DNA from: Gemmatimonadaceae bacterium
GTDB lineage: Bacteria > Gemmatimonadota > Gemmatimonadetes > Gemmatimonadales > Gemmatimonadaceae
NCBI GenBank assembly: GCA_013816695.1
Contig: JACDDZ010000041.1
Location: forward strand, 1-10,854
DNA length: 10,854 bases
Direction: 5' to 3'
Below the pieces are notes generated by a model that was given only the letters and a program-made list of their open reading frames with translations, ran no database searches and was not told the origin of the DNA. Numbering within the stretch: position 1 is the first letter of the stretch; each line of letters starts with the position of its first letter. Below, piece after piece: positions 1 through 6,809 of the stretch. The position numbers and the translations under genes are program-made.

Positions 1-1531
1 CCGTTTGCGAATGGTAGATCGCGCCGCGGATATATCCACCGTAGGTAACGCGTACAACAAGCGGCGAGGCGAACGTGTTGTTTGATCTCCAGCGCATAGT
101 CGCGAGTTCGTCGCGGAGCTGCATGTACGCGGTCCAGATGTAATCGAAGAATTGAATTTCGACGACCGGCTTGAATCCGCGAGTAGCCAGCCCAATCGCC
201 CGGCCAATGATGTTCGCTTCTGCGAGCGGCGAGTTATAGACTCGCGCGCCCCCAAATTCCTTCTGGAGTCCCCACGTAACCTTGAAGACGCCGCCCTTTC
301 CCTTGACCTTGCCGAGGAGCTGCTCGCGGGATACGTCTGCGACGTCCTGTCCGAAAACAAGGATCTTGTTGTCGCGCCGCATCTCGTCCTTCATGCACGC
401 GTTCAGGAGATCCACCATCGTCGTCGGGTCGCCCGTGAACTGCGGATCATCTTCAGTGTCGAACTGCTCACCGGTGGGATCGACATCGGGCGAATACACG
501 GCGTAGTGCACAGTGTCCGCAGTCGGCTGCGGTTGCGCGAGCGCATCGTCAGTGGCAGCAAGAACTACAGCGTCCACCTCTTCCTGGATTTTTTGCAGCT
601 CTGCTTCCGTTGTGTGGCCCTCGGAGATTAGCCACTTCGGAAATTGAGTGACCGGGTCACGCAGTGCGTCAGCCTCACGTTCCTCGGCGGGACGATACAT
701 CGTCTCGTCATCTGACAACGAATGCGAGTAGGGGCGGATCACCTTTGCGTGAATGAGCACCGGACCCTTCCGCTGGCGCGCATATTCGACAGCGCGGGTC
801 ATTACATCATAGCTCTGGATGAAATCACAGCCGTCAACTTCCTCGATCATGAAGTTGGGAAAGCTGCGCACAAGCCTGGAGATGCTTCCGCCCGTTGTGT
901 TCACTTCGACGGGAACCGAGATCGCGTAGCCGTTGTCCTCAACGAGGTACACTACGGGAAGCTTGAGGTTGGATGCTGTGTTCAGCGATTCCCAGAACTC
1001 GCCCTCACTCGTTGTGCCGTCACCAGTCGAAACGAAAACGACTTCATCTCCGTGAAAACCTTCCGTAATTCCAGTCAGCTTCGCGCGAAGGGAAGCTTCA
1101 GCGGCGCCGACGCTCTGAAGGAACTGCGTGCCCGTGGGAGATGAAGACGAAACAATGTTGTAATCCTTGTGCCCCCAGTGGCTGGGCATCTGGCGCCCAC
1201 CGGACGCTGGATCGATGGCCGCGCCAACTGCCTCGTATAACATTTCGGCTGGCGTGACTCCGAGCTGAAGACAAAGAGCGCGATCACGGTAGTACGTGTA
1301 AAACCAGTCGTACGAGGTACGGAAAACCATTCCCGCCGCAGTCAGGATGGCTTCGTGGCCGGCCCCTGAAATCTGGAAGAAAATCTTGTTTTGGCGCTTG
1401 AGCTGAACTTCCTTGTCATCCAGCTTCCGCGACATGAGCATGTTGCGGTAGGCGGCAACGAGCTGTTCGCTCGAAAGGCCTGCCGCCGGACCACTCAAAT
1501 TTTTTCGTTCCGGGCGGGTTTTGGTAGCCAT
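1..1531 (-). CDS. Fused E1 alpha/beta 2-oxo acid dehydrogenase, ThDP-dependent (3' part outside window)
   Basis: I translated this frame by hand: ATG at 1531 opens 510 codons without a stop and runs off at base 1. Residues about 20-310 are a complete E1-alpha domain. The thiamine diphosphate motif starts [11 protein letters not shown] at 170 and ends with VEDN at 197-200. A branched-chain-type loop [11 protein letters not shown] lies at 270-280. After a linker of about 50 acidic, proline-containing residues, E1-beta begins near 370 ([13 protein letters not shown], then [11 protein letters not shown] and [14 protein letters not shown]). Roughly the last 190 E1-beta residues are missing at the window edge. 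The family decarboxylates 2-oxo acids (branched-chain oxo acids or pyruvate) and passes the acyl group to lipoyl-E2. The HSxSDD loop favours a branched-chain substrate, but this is inferred. The gene lies 47 nt after the NAD+ synthase stop, probably in the same transcript. No good Shine-Dalgarno precedes the ATG. Confidence 0.93.
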   Translation of the reverse strand, partial: MATKTRPERKNLSGPAAGLSSEQLVAAYRNMLMSRKLDDKEVQLKRQNKIFFQISGAGHEAILTAAGMVFRTSYDWFYTYYRDRALCLQLGVTPAEMLYEAVGAAIDPASGGRQMPSHWGHKDYNIVSSSSPTGTQFLQSVGAAEASLRAKLTGITEGFHGDEVVFVSTGDGTTSEGEFWESLNTASNLKLPVVYLVEDNGYAISVPVEVNTTGGSISRLVRSFPNFMIEEVDGCDFIQSYDVMTRAVEYARQRKGPVLIHAKVIRPYSHSLSDDETMYRPAEEREADALRDPVTQFPKWLISEGHTTEAELQKIQEEVDAVVLAATDDALAQPQPTADTVHYAVYSPDVDPTGEQFDTEDDPQFTGDPTTMVDLLNACMKDEMRRDNKILVFGQDVADVSREQLLGKVKGKGGVFKVTWGLQKEFGGARVYNSPLAEANIIGRAIGLATRGFKPVVEIQFFDYIWTAYMQLRDELATMRWRSNNTFASPLVVRVTYGGYIRGAIYHSQT

Positions 1532-1551
1532 AGCTGTCGACGGGGTGACTT

Positions 1552-1578
1552 CACTTCGAAAAATAGCCACTCGAAGCG
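1552..1578 (-). repeat. Short intercistronic hairpin between nadE and the E1 gene
   Basis: On the minus strand CGCTTCGA pairs with TCGAAGTG (8 bp, one G-U) around an 11-nt loop, between the NAD+ synthase stop and the E1 start. No U-tract follows, so it is not a Rho-independent terminator. It could be a processing or mRNA-stability element, or chance. Confidence 0.3.
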
Positions 1579-3429
1579 CTAGTAGTCTACCGGCCGGAGG
1601 TAGGAGTCGCCGATGGCGCTGTGGCTGACCATCGCGACTGCCGGAAGCTTTCGCTTCCAGTGCGTTCCATCCAGACGCTTCCGAACGATATCGATCTCGG
1701 CGTCTGAGAATCCCTGGATCTCCGACGCCTTGAATCCACTGAGCAGCCAGTGCAGAATCTGGTCGGCTTTTTTGTAGCTGATTCCAAAATCCCCTTCATC
1801 CGTCTGCCCCTGAATCAGGTCTGCCGACGCAGGCTTGTCCACGATTTCTGCGGGCACCCCAAGGTAGCGGGCAAGCTTCCACACCTGCGTCTTGTACAAG
1901 TCACCAATCGGATTGATCGGTGGCGAATCGTCGGCGTGCCAGGTGAAATAACCGAGGAGGCGCTCACTTTTGTTGCCTGTCCCCAGTGGAAGCGCGTGAT
2001 ATCGTGCCGACAGGTCGAAGAGCGCGATCATGCGGACGCGCGCCATCACATTTCCCTTCCGCTGGCTATCCGCGTCGGGCTCGTTCTCCAGATATCCGTC
2101 AACCGCTGCGCTGATATCCAATGTCCTGGATTCGAGGCTCAGTGAATCGAAGAGCGTTTGCGCATGTTCGAGAGACTGGGCGCTCGAGGTCTTGTACGGC
2201 AAACGCACAGCAATGACATTTTTCGGCCCGAGTGCACGCGCAGCGAGGCTCGCTACAACTGCGGAATCCACACCGCCCGAAAGTCCGAGCACGGCCTTCG
2301 TAAAACCGCGGCGTTCAAACTCCTGCCTCAAAAACGACACGAGCCATTCAGTCGTCATTGCACAGTCAATCTCCAGCGGCGGTGGACTCGTCAGTGACGG
2401 CGGAGCCACAATCACCTGAACATCCCCCGTGGAATCACGGTCGGACGCTCTCGCATGCTTCTTCGCTGGTTTCGTTTTTGTCCGAGCCTTGCTCGATGGA
2501 ACCGCCGGGTCGTACTCGACTGGCGTGACAGACTGCGGCCTGGATACATCAAGAGCACCAACAAGGTGGGGCAGCATTGTCTGAAGGTCCGTGAGCAGCG
2601 GCATGTCGGCTCGAGCTCGCGTCAGCTCGGACTCACTCAGCGAGATGTTGACAATCGCCTCGTCCCAGAGGGGAGCGCGAACCTTTATGTCACCCTTTGG
2701 CCCGGCGACAACCGAGCCGCCGGTGAAAACTTTCCCGCCCTCATTGCCGACAAGGTGTATCAGCGCCACAAATACGCCGTGCTCGCTTGCGATGTCGCGC
2801 GCCAGCCGCTCCCAACGTTCCAGGCTTGCTGGCCCTGGAAGTCCATCGTCTCGGGTCCACACCCCCCTGCCGGGAGAAGCAGAAGGAATGATGATCAGCT
2901 GCGCTCCATCCAGGGCGGCAAGCGTTCCCGAAAGGCTGTGCCATGCATCCTCGCATACAAGAATTGCAGCGCGACCCCAGCTTGTGTCGAATGCGCGGAT
3001 GTTGAACCCGCGATCTACAAATCGTTCCTCATCAAACAAGCCATACGTCGGCAGAAAAACTTTGCGGTGAACGTGACGCACAATCGGTTCTTCACCGCCG
3101 AGCGTGACGTAGAGCGCGCTATTGTAGAACGTGTTGTTCCAGACTTCATAGAAGCCAACACTTACATCGAGTAAGTGTCCGCTCGTTACTCGCTCCGTGT
3201 ATGCTGCCTGAAGGTCGCTTGCGAGCGAACCTGCTGTCATTGCCGCTTCGCGCACGCCTCCTTCGAGGAAGTAGGCAGTAAGTGCGGTTTCCGGAAGGAC
3301 GGCAACTTCGGGTCGTGGGTCCAGGGCATCGAGCTGCGCGAATATGTCACCAAGATGCGCGAGGTTGGCCGCGTATTCACCCTTACGCGGCTTGAACTGG
3401 ACAATGGCGAGATTCACTGACTGGTGCAC
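1579..3429 (-). CDS. nadE: Glutamine-dependent NAD+ synthase
   Basis: A two-domain, 616-residue cytosolic enzyme for the last step of NAD+ synthesis: deamido-NAD+, ATP and glutamine give NAD+. Residues 1 to about 290 are a nitrilase-type glutaminase with the full Glu-Lys-Cys triad: E47 in [11 protein letters not shown]123 in [11 protein letters not shown]159 in LVCEDAW. Residues about 355-616 are the ATP-dependent amidotransferase, with the pyrophosphate loop SGGVDSA at 384-390 and GTGNKSER at 483-490. Both active sites look intact. The domains are joined by about 60 residues containing a Lys/Arg-rich stretch (314-331) and a Pro-rich stretch (343-351). The start is GTG at 3429, with a strong AGGAGG 14 nt upstream; a later in-frame GTG at 3417 lies too far from it. 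The gene sits 51 nt after the flippase gene and 47 nt before the E1 gene, so co-transcription is likely. Confidence 0.96.
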   Translation of the reverse strand: MHQSVNLAIVQFKPRKGEYAANLAHLGDIFAQLDALDPRPEVAVLPETALTAYFLEGGVREAAMTAGSLASDLQAAYTERVTSGHLLDVSVGFYEVWNNTFYNSALYVTLGGEEPIVRHVHRKVFLPTYGLFDEERFVDRGFNIRAFDTSWGRAAILVCEDAWHSLSGTLAALDGAQLIIIPSASPGRGVWTRDDGLPGPASLERWERLARDIASEHGVFVALIHLVGNEGGKVFTGGSVVAGPKGDIKVRAPLWDEAIVNISLSESELTRARADMPLLTDLQTMLPHLVGALDVSRPQSVTPVEYDPAVPSSKARTKTKPAKKHARASDRDSTGDVQVIVAPPSLTSPPPLEIDCAMTTEWLVSFLRQEFERRGFTKAVLGLSGGVDSAVVASLAARALGPKNVIAVRLPYKTSSAQSLEHAQTLFDSLSLESRTLDISAAVDGYLENEPDADSQRKGNVMARVRMIALFDLSARYHALPLGTGNKSERLLGYFTWHADDSPPINPIGDLYKTQVWKLARYLGVPAEIVDKPASADLIQGQTDEGDFGISYKKADQILHWLLSGFKASEIQGFSDAEIDIVRKRLDGTHWKRKLPAVAMVSHSAIGDSYLRPVDY

Positions 3430-3436
3430 AACTGAA

Positions 3437-3466
3437 AGTTGCCCCTCCTAAAAGTGCAGGGCAACT
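3437..3466 (-). promoter_or_regulatory. 5' hairpin carrying the nadE Shine-Dalgarno
   Basis: On the minus strand AGTTGCCC (3466-3459) pairs perfectly with GGGCAACT (3444-3437), giving 8 bp around a 14-nt loop. The loop ends in AGGAG, so the ribosome-binding site AGGAGGGG is split between the loop and the 3' arm. The element ends 7 nt before the GTG start of nadE. It could tune translation of nadE or be coincidental. It matches no riboswitch that I can name, and there is no U-tract. Confidence 0.45.
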
Positions 3467-3480
3467 GGCCGCGGACTTAT

Positions 3481-4401
3481 TTATCGGGCTTGAACTGGCT
3501 CGTCGTCGCCATCATCGGCCGCCGGAGCCCCGCCAAACAGATTCGCAGATGTAAAAGCCGACGGCGCGGCAATGACTCCCGAGACCACAACGGTGACAAG
3601 CTGTATTGACTGAATAAGCACCGCCGCAGCGACTGCCTTCTCCTGCGGGAATCCGAAACGGGTAACCGCGAGGGCGTAAAAGATCTGGAAAACGCCGACA
3701 TTCCCCGGTGTCGCACGAATGAATCCCGCAAGATTTACCGCCACCACAGCTGCAACCGTCGCGACAACCGGTATGTGCAATCCAACAGCCTCGGCGCCGG
3801 CAGCAAACGCGATTATCTGGGTGGGCCAGTATACGAGGGATATCCCGAACGCCTTCACTGCGTCCATCCCTCGCAGCCTTGCACGCGCCTCCGCTGCGAA
3901 CCTGATAAGAAATGACTTCCCCTTGTGCACATATCCCCGCCAGCCTGCGGTGACAACAGGCTCCAGTATTGCTTCGGGATGTTTTCCACGGTACGCCACG
4001 AATGCGACGAAGAATCCGAAGGCGACCAGCGCGGGCACAACCACCTTCGATGCGGGAAAAAGGTCCGTAGGCTGAATGAGCACCGCCACTACAGCCATCG
4101 CAAAGAACGCAAGAATCTCGACAACCTTGTCGGATGCAAGCGACCCAAGCACGGTCGCAAGACGCGCATTGGCCGCACGCGCGGCGAGTCCAACGCGTAC
4201 AACTTCACCAGCATTCGCAAGCAAAACGGCGTTCAGGCCAAGCCCGGCGAAGGTGAAGCGAATCACCTGACCCAGCCGGAGCGTTGTTGACCGGCGCAGA
4301 AAAATCCACCACCGAGCGCCTTTCATGACAGTTGAAAAAAGCGTGGCAGCAGCAACCAGAACGAGCATCGGGATTGACGCGTGCGAAACTGAATTCCACA
4401 C
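3481..4401 (-). CDS. Flippase-like integral membrane protein (LPG synthase TM / UPF0104 family)
   Basis: A polytopic inner-membrane protein of the family typified by the transmembrane part of lysylphosphatidylglycerol synthase; many relatives are presumed lipid or glycolipid flippases. Family landmarks, counted from the GTG at 4401, are NAGEVVRVG near 63-71, LGSLASDKVVE near 85-95, and ATPGNVGVFQ at 230-239. At least six hydrophobic helices follow, then an acidic C-terminal tail (DDGDDEPVQAR). The GTG at 4401 is the first ATG, GTG or TTG in the frame. The same frame stays open upstream to the TAG at 4492-4494 and encodes what looks like the family's usual first helix, so the true N-terminus is probably about 27-30 residues longer (see the adjoining entry). 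It lies directly after the DNPH1-like gene. Its lipid substrate cannot be told from the sequence. Confidence 0.85.
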   Translation of the reverse strand: MWNSVSHASIPMLVLVAAATLFSTVMKGARWWIFLRRSTTLRLGQVIRFTFAGLGLNAVLLANAGEVVRVGLAARAANARLATVLGSLASDKVVEILAFFAMAVVAVLIQPTDLFPASKVVVPALVAFGFFVAFVAYRGKHPEAILEPVVTAGWRGYVHKGKSFLIRFAAEARARLRGMDAVKAFGISLVYWPTQIIAFAAGAEAVGLHIPVVATVAAVVAVNLAGFIRATPGNVGVFQIFYALAVTRFGFPQEKAVAAAVLIQSIQLVTVVVSGVIAAPSAFTSANLFGGAPAADDGDDEPVQAR

Positions 4402-4491
4402 AGCGCGCCAGTCTACCGCCCTGGCAGCGAGCCATGCGAATCCAAGAACTATCAGCGCGAGGAGAAGTCGGCGGGCTTTGATGTGGCTAAG
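4402..4491 (-). other. In-frame N-terminal extension of the flippase gene without a canonical start
   Basis: Thirty sense codons separate the upstream TAG (4492-4494) from the GTG at 4401. They read LSHIKARRLLLALIVLGF, then AWLAARAVDWRA: a basic patch followed by a hydrophobic helix and a VDW turn, as at the N-terminus of this family. No ATG, GTG or TTG occurs in frame. The best-placed codon is ATC at 4482, four bases after the stop of the DNPH1-like gene, giving M-K-A-R-R-L-L-L if it initiates. Alternatives are a substitution or sequencing error at that codon, a frameshift from the upstream gene, or use of the downstream GTG with loss of the helix. Confidence 0.5.
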
Positions 4492-4912
4492 CTAAAAAGA
4501 AGTTGTCCAGAATGCGCGGCAGATCTTTCGTGTCCCTGTATTCCTGTATCTGAACTCCGGGAGACCCGGCAATCATTGCCGACAACCTTCTTCCTGCAGC
4601 GCTGCGAAAAAGACACAGTACCGGAACCCTCCACTCCACGGCCCTCCCAATCTCATAGCCAACGCCGAGACTGGGTGTCGTCACTTCAGCCACAATGCAG
4701 GTCGCGGCCCTCAGCCATTCGACGTCACGATCATGAATGTCCCTGTCGTCCAGGCCCTCGCCCTGGTCTGTGAGCGACTCGTCAGCAATGTGCTCCGTCA
4801 ACACGCGGCCATACGATTGAAGCATCCCGATAATCTCGCCATAGAGTACGCGATCACCGCGACCGCCACTAATTGAACCGGCAAAATAGATAACCGCAGG
4901 TTGGTTGCTCAT
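4487..4912 (-). CDS. DNPH1/Rcl-like 2'-deoxynucleoside 5'-phosphate N-hydrolase
   Basis: A 141-residue cytosolic protein that aligns almost end to end with mammalian DNPH1 (Rcl), a nucleoside 2-deoxyribosyltransferase relative. That enzyme cleaves the N-glycosidic bond of 2'-deoxynucleoside 5'-monophosphates to give a free base and deoxyribose 5-phosphate. Visible motifs are YFAGSISGGRGDR at 9-21 (phosphate/sugar pocket), VLTEH at 37-41, HDRDVEWL at 60-67 with D63, and AEVTTPSLGVGYEIGRA at 75-91 with the catalytic glutamate E87. LCLFR and SAMI follow at 99-103 and 111-114. The length matches the family. The start ATG (4912) overlaps the stop of the preceding hydrolase gene as ATGA, so translation is likely coupled. 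A role in removing modified deoxynucleotides is inferred from the family. Substrate preference is unknown. Confidence 0.9.
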   Translation of the reverse strand: MSNQPAVIYFAGSISGGRGDRVLYGEIIGMLQSYGRVLTEHIADESLTDQGEGLDDRDIHDRDVEWLRAATCIVAEVTTPSLGVGYEIGRAVEWRVPVLCLFRSAAGRRLSAMIAGSPGVQIQEYRDTKDLPRILDNFFLA

Positions 4913-5538
4913 GCGGCGAGAACCTCGTCCATCACGCGTTGAACATTTTCAATCTCGTCTTTGTTGACGAGATGCCCCATTCCGGGATACAGCTTTCGGA
5001 TTACGCGTGCACCAAGCTTGTTGAACAAGTCGTCGGTCTCGAGAACCCGCTCGGCCGGTATATGTGAGTCAACGTCGCTGCAACCTAAAAACACCGGCGT
5101 GCCCGCAAGTGATCCGGAAACATCGTCCCAGTTTGTAGCCGGCGGTCCGATGACTCCACCGCTCAAAACCATCACCCCGCCATAGCGTTTTGGGTTTCTC
5201 AGCGCGAATTCGGCTGTGAGACATGCGCCCTGGGAAAAGCCTAGGAGCATGATCTTGTGCGAAGGGAATCCCCGTGCTTGAAGCGCGTCCATGAGCGAGC
5301 CTATGATCGCCAGTCCCTTGCTTATGCCTGGTTCGTTCCTGACGCGGTCCGCCATGAAGCTCTGCGGGTACCATGCCCCTCCTTCCGCTGCGGGAGCAAC
5401 GGCGGCGAAATCGGGCCGACCGAGAACCGGGAGCAAATCCAGGATATTCGCTGGTGCTGCATTGCGCCCGTGAATCATGATGATTGCGGCTTTGGCAGTC
5501 GCCACTGGCGATCCGGCATATACGGTTTCATTACTCAC
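4909..5538 (-). CDS. Alpha/beta hydrolase, carboxylesterase/phospholipase type
   Basis: A 209-residue serine hydrolase of the carboxylesterase/lysophospholipase (dienelactone hydrolase-like) superfamily. It shows the oxyanion-side motif IMIHGRNA (20-27), the nucleophile elbow GFSQG (S102), the acid in CSDVDSHIP (D157, possibly D155) and the catalytic histidine in YPGMGH (H189). No signal peptide is seen, so it is probably cytosolic. I chose GTG at 5538, with GGAG 12 nt upstream, instead of the longest possible start at 5703. The longer reading would run through a terminator and into the neighbouring gene, and its extra 55 residues look unlike a protein. Several family members hydrolyse acyl esters; some relatives appear with dioxygenase genes. 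The natural substrate is unknown. It is the first gene of the minus-strand block and overlaps the DNPH1-like gene by 4 nt. Confidence 0.88.
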   Translation of the reverse strand: MSNETVYAGSPVATAKAAIIMIHGRNAAPANILDLLPVLGRPDFAAVAPAAEGGAWYPQSFMADRVRNEPGISKGLAIIGSLMDALQARGFPSHKIMLLGFSQGACLTAEFALRNPKRYGGVMVLSGGVIGPPATNWDDVSGSLAGTPVFLGCSDVDSHIPAERVLETDDLFNKLGARVIRKLYPGMGHLVNKDEIENVQRVMDEVLAA

Positions 5539-5579
5539 TGGTAGCAGGATCTCCGGCAGACTCGAAAGGTCATGATGTA

Positions 5580-5585
5580 AGTATA
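5580..5585 (-). promoter_or_regulatory. Possible -10 box of the hydrolase operon, at the terminator edge
   Basis: On the minus strand TATACT (5 of 6 to TATAAT) lies about 42 bases before the GTG at 5538. The matching -35 position falls inside the terminator stem and shows no consensus hexamer, so this is a weak call. A promoter is expected here, because the terminator directly upstream should stop incoming transcription. Confidence 0.3.
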
Positions 5586-5617
5586 AAGAAAAACTCCCGG
5601 CTTTTCGGCCGGGAGTT
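5585..5617 (-). terminator. Rho-independent terminator of the small membrane-protein gene
   Basis: On the minus strand AACTCCCGGC, a 6-nt loop and GCCGGGAGTT form a perfect 10-bp GC-rich stem, followed by TTTCTTT. It lies 18 nt after the TAG at 5636-5638. No T-tract follows on the plus strand, so it acts in the minus direction. Confidence 0.92.
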
Positions 5618-5635
5618 GCTCCAAAACGTCCGTGC

Positions 5636-6076
5636 CTAGGCTGTGGCGCCGTCTTCGCTATAGAGCCGGCCACCAACGCTGGCGACGATGATGAGGGTGA
5701 CAAGCCAGATGACCGCCTGGATGAACCAATGGTTCCAGGTCATCATTCCCATGAAGCCAAACGTCGAAGTGAAGAAGGAGCCGACGATCCACATGAACAA
5801 TGCAGCAGACACGGCCGTCTTCATCCCCGGGCCAAAGCGCGGTCGAATGGCAGCGTACAGCCATACAATCAGGATTCCCATCAGGACGTCCATGAAGACC
5901 ATGCCCATCCAGGCGCCCGGGGCATTCATTGCGTCGCCAGCGCCCACTTTGAAGTTGTTCATGTCTGCTGTCATTATGGGACCGGTTATGAACTTCATAA
6001 CAACCCAGTCGATCAGTGCGAGCACAACGCCCGCGCCGATACCCGCGATTGCGACTTTTCCGGTGTTTATGGCCAC
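5636..6076 (-). CDS. Small four-helix membrane protein, function unknown
   Basis: A 146-residue integral membrane protein with four predicted helices at about 8-30, 57-77, 86-107 and 115-136, and a Met-rich composition. I recall the segment WLYAAIRPRFGPG (72-84), between helices 2 and 3, from other uncharacterised bacterial membrane proteins; no function is known to me. There is no catalytic motif or cleavable signal peptide. The start is GTG at 6076, fixed by a strong AGGAG (6083-6087) six bases upstream. It forms a single-gene unit with its own promoter (6108-6135) and terminator (5585-5617). Confidence 0.85.
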   Translation of the reverse strand: MAINTGKVAIAGIGAGVVLALIDWVVMKFITGPIMTADMNNFKVGAGDAMNAPGAWMGMVFMDVLMGILIVWLYAAIRPRFGPGMKTAVSAALFMWIVGSFFTSTFGFMGMMTWNHWFIQAVIWLVTLIIVASVGGRLYSEDGATA

Positions 6077-6107
6077 TCTTATCTCCTATTAGAGGAAGTG
6101 CGCCAAA

Positions 6108-6135
6108 ATAGTACAACTATTGATGAGCTTGGCAA
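6108..6135 (-). promoter_or_regulatory. Sigma-70-like promoter of the small membrane-protein gene
   Basis: On the minus strand TTGCCA (6135-6130, 5 of 6 to TTGACA) and TACTAT (6113-6108, 4 of 6 to TATAAT) are separated by 16 nt. Transcription would start near 6101, leaving a leader of about 25 nt that contains the AGGAG ribosome-binding site. I see no good terminator for the preceding UDG gene in 6077-6176, so some read-through is possible. Confidence 0.6.
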
Positions 6136-6176
6136 AGGAAAACCCTTGGCGCTCAAGACCGGGTCCGCCTGCTGCC

Positions 6177-6806
6177 CTACGCCGCTGACGATTTTCGTGG
6201 CGAGTTCAAACGAAGTGCTTCCCACTGTTGCTGAATGAGATGAAGGGCTCGCTCAACCAGCAGCATGTTTCCGTGCTTATGCACCCAGCTGCTGGCGCCG
6301 GAAGGATGCGGCAGCGGAATCACAAACGACTTTCCACCGGCGTGTCTGACCGTGTGGGAATGGCCAATCAGCTTGTCGAGGGGAAGTGGCGGGAGAAATT
6401 GTTCGATTGCGAGGCGCCCGACCGGAATCAGAAGCTTCGGCTTGATGATTTCCAGTTCACGCTGCAGCCAGTCGCCGCACTGCTCCTGTTCACTCCGGTT
6501 TGGCACACGATCACCGCGACCACCTGGATGTGGTCCGGGATAGCAACGTGTCACTGCAGCTATGTAAATATTTTCACGCGCCGACAATTCATTGATTCCC
6601 GCGCTCTCGAGCCAGCGAAATAAAGTCTTGCCCGCCCGACCGGCGAAAGGCTTTCCCCCTTCAGCCTCGACTTTTCCAGGAGCCTGCCCAACAAGCATCA
6701 CTTTCGGCTCCCGGGCGCTGGAGTAAATCGGGCGGATTCCGGCCGATAACTCGCATCGGCGACAGCTCGCCAGCTCCATGCAGTGCGCGTCCAGCAAATC
6801 CTTCAC
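6177..6806 (-). CDS. Uracil-DNA glycosylase, Fe-S family (COG1573 / family 4-like)
   Basis: A 209-residue base-excision repair enzyme that removes uracil from DNA. Four cysteines are placed as in family-4 enzymes holding a 4Fe-4S cluster: C15 and C18 (CRRC), C88 (VTRCYPG) and C110 (EQEQCGDWL). Motif A is [20 protein letters not shown] (40-59), with Q where many family-4 enzymes have E. Motif B is [10 protein letters not shown] (165-174). The HPSGAS form suggests a family-4-like subgroup; it lacks the KRRIH-type insert of UdgX. The C-terminal 15 residues are polar and probably disordered. The start is GTG at 6806, only 3 nt after the Lon stop, so it is almost certainly the second gene of a lon operon with coupled translation. 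The antisense strand has no credible gene here. Confidence 0.92.
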   Translation of the reverse strand: MKDLLDAHCMELASCRRCELSAGIRPIYSSAREPKVMLVGQAPGKVEAEGGKPFAGRAGKTLFRWLESAGINELSARENIYIAAVTRCYPGPHPGGRGDRVPNRSEQEQCGDWLQRELEIIKPKLLIPVGRLAIEQFLPPLPLDKLIGHSHTVRHAGGKSFVIPLPHPSGASSWVHKHGNMLLVERALHLIQQQWEALRLNSPRKSSAA

Positions 6807-6809
6807 TGC

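Noticed and set aside
152..1144. Plus-strand open frames of 140-159 residues
   Set aside because: They lie antisense to the E1 gene, whose frame is fully open and has unmistakable ThDP and E1-beta motifs; the plus-strand translations show no domain.
2455..3174. 239-residue plus-strand open frame
   Set aside because: Antisense shadow of nadE; it is open only because of the codon bias of the real gene and has no recognisable motif.
5539..5703. 55-residue N-terminal extension of the serine hydrolase
   Set aside because: It would translate through the terminator at 5585-5617 and overlap the end of the small membrane-protein gene; the family core begins at the GTG 5538 start with a GGAG upstream.
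6114..6165. Possible terminator after the uracil-DNA glycosylase gene (repeated CTTGGC/GCCAAG segments)
   Set aside because: The stem has mismatches and no U-tract follows, so I could not support it.
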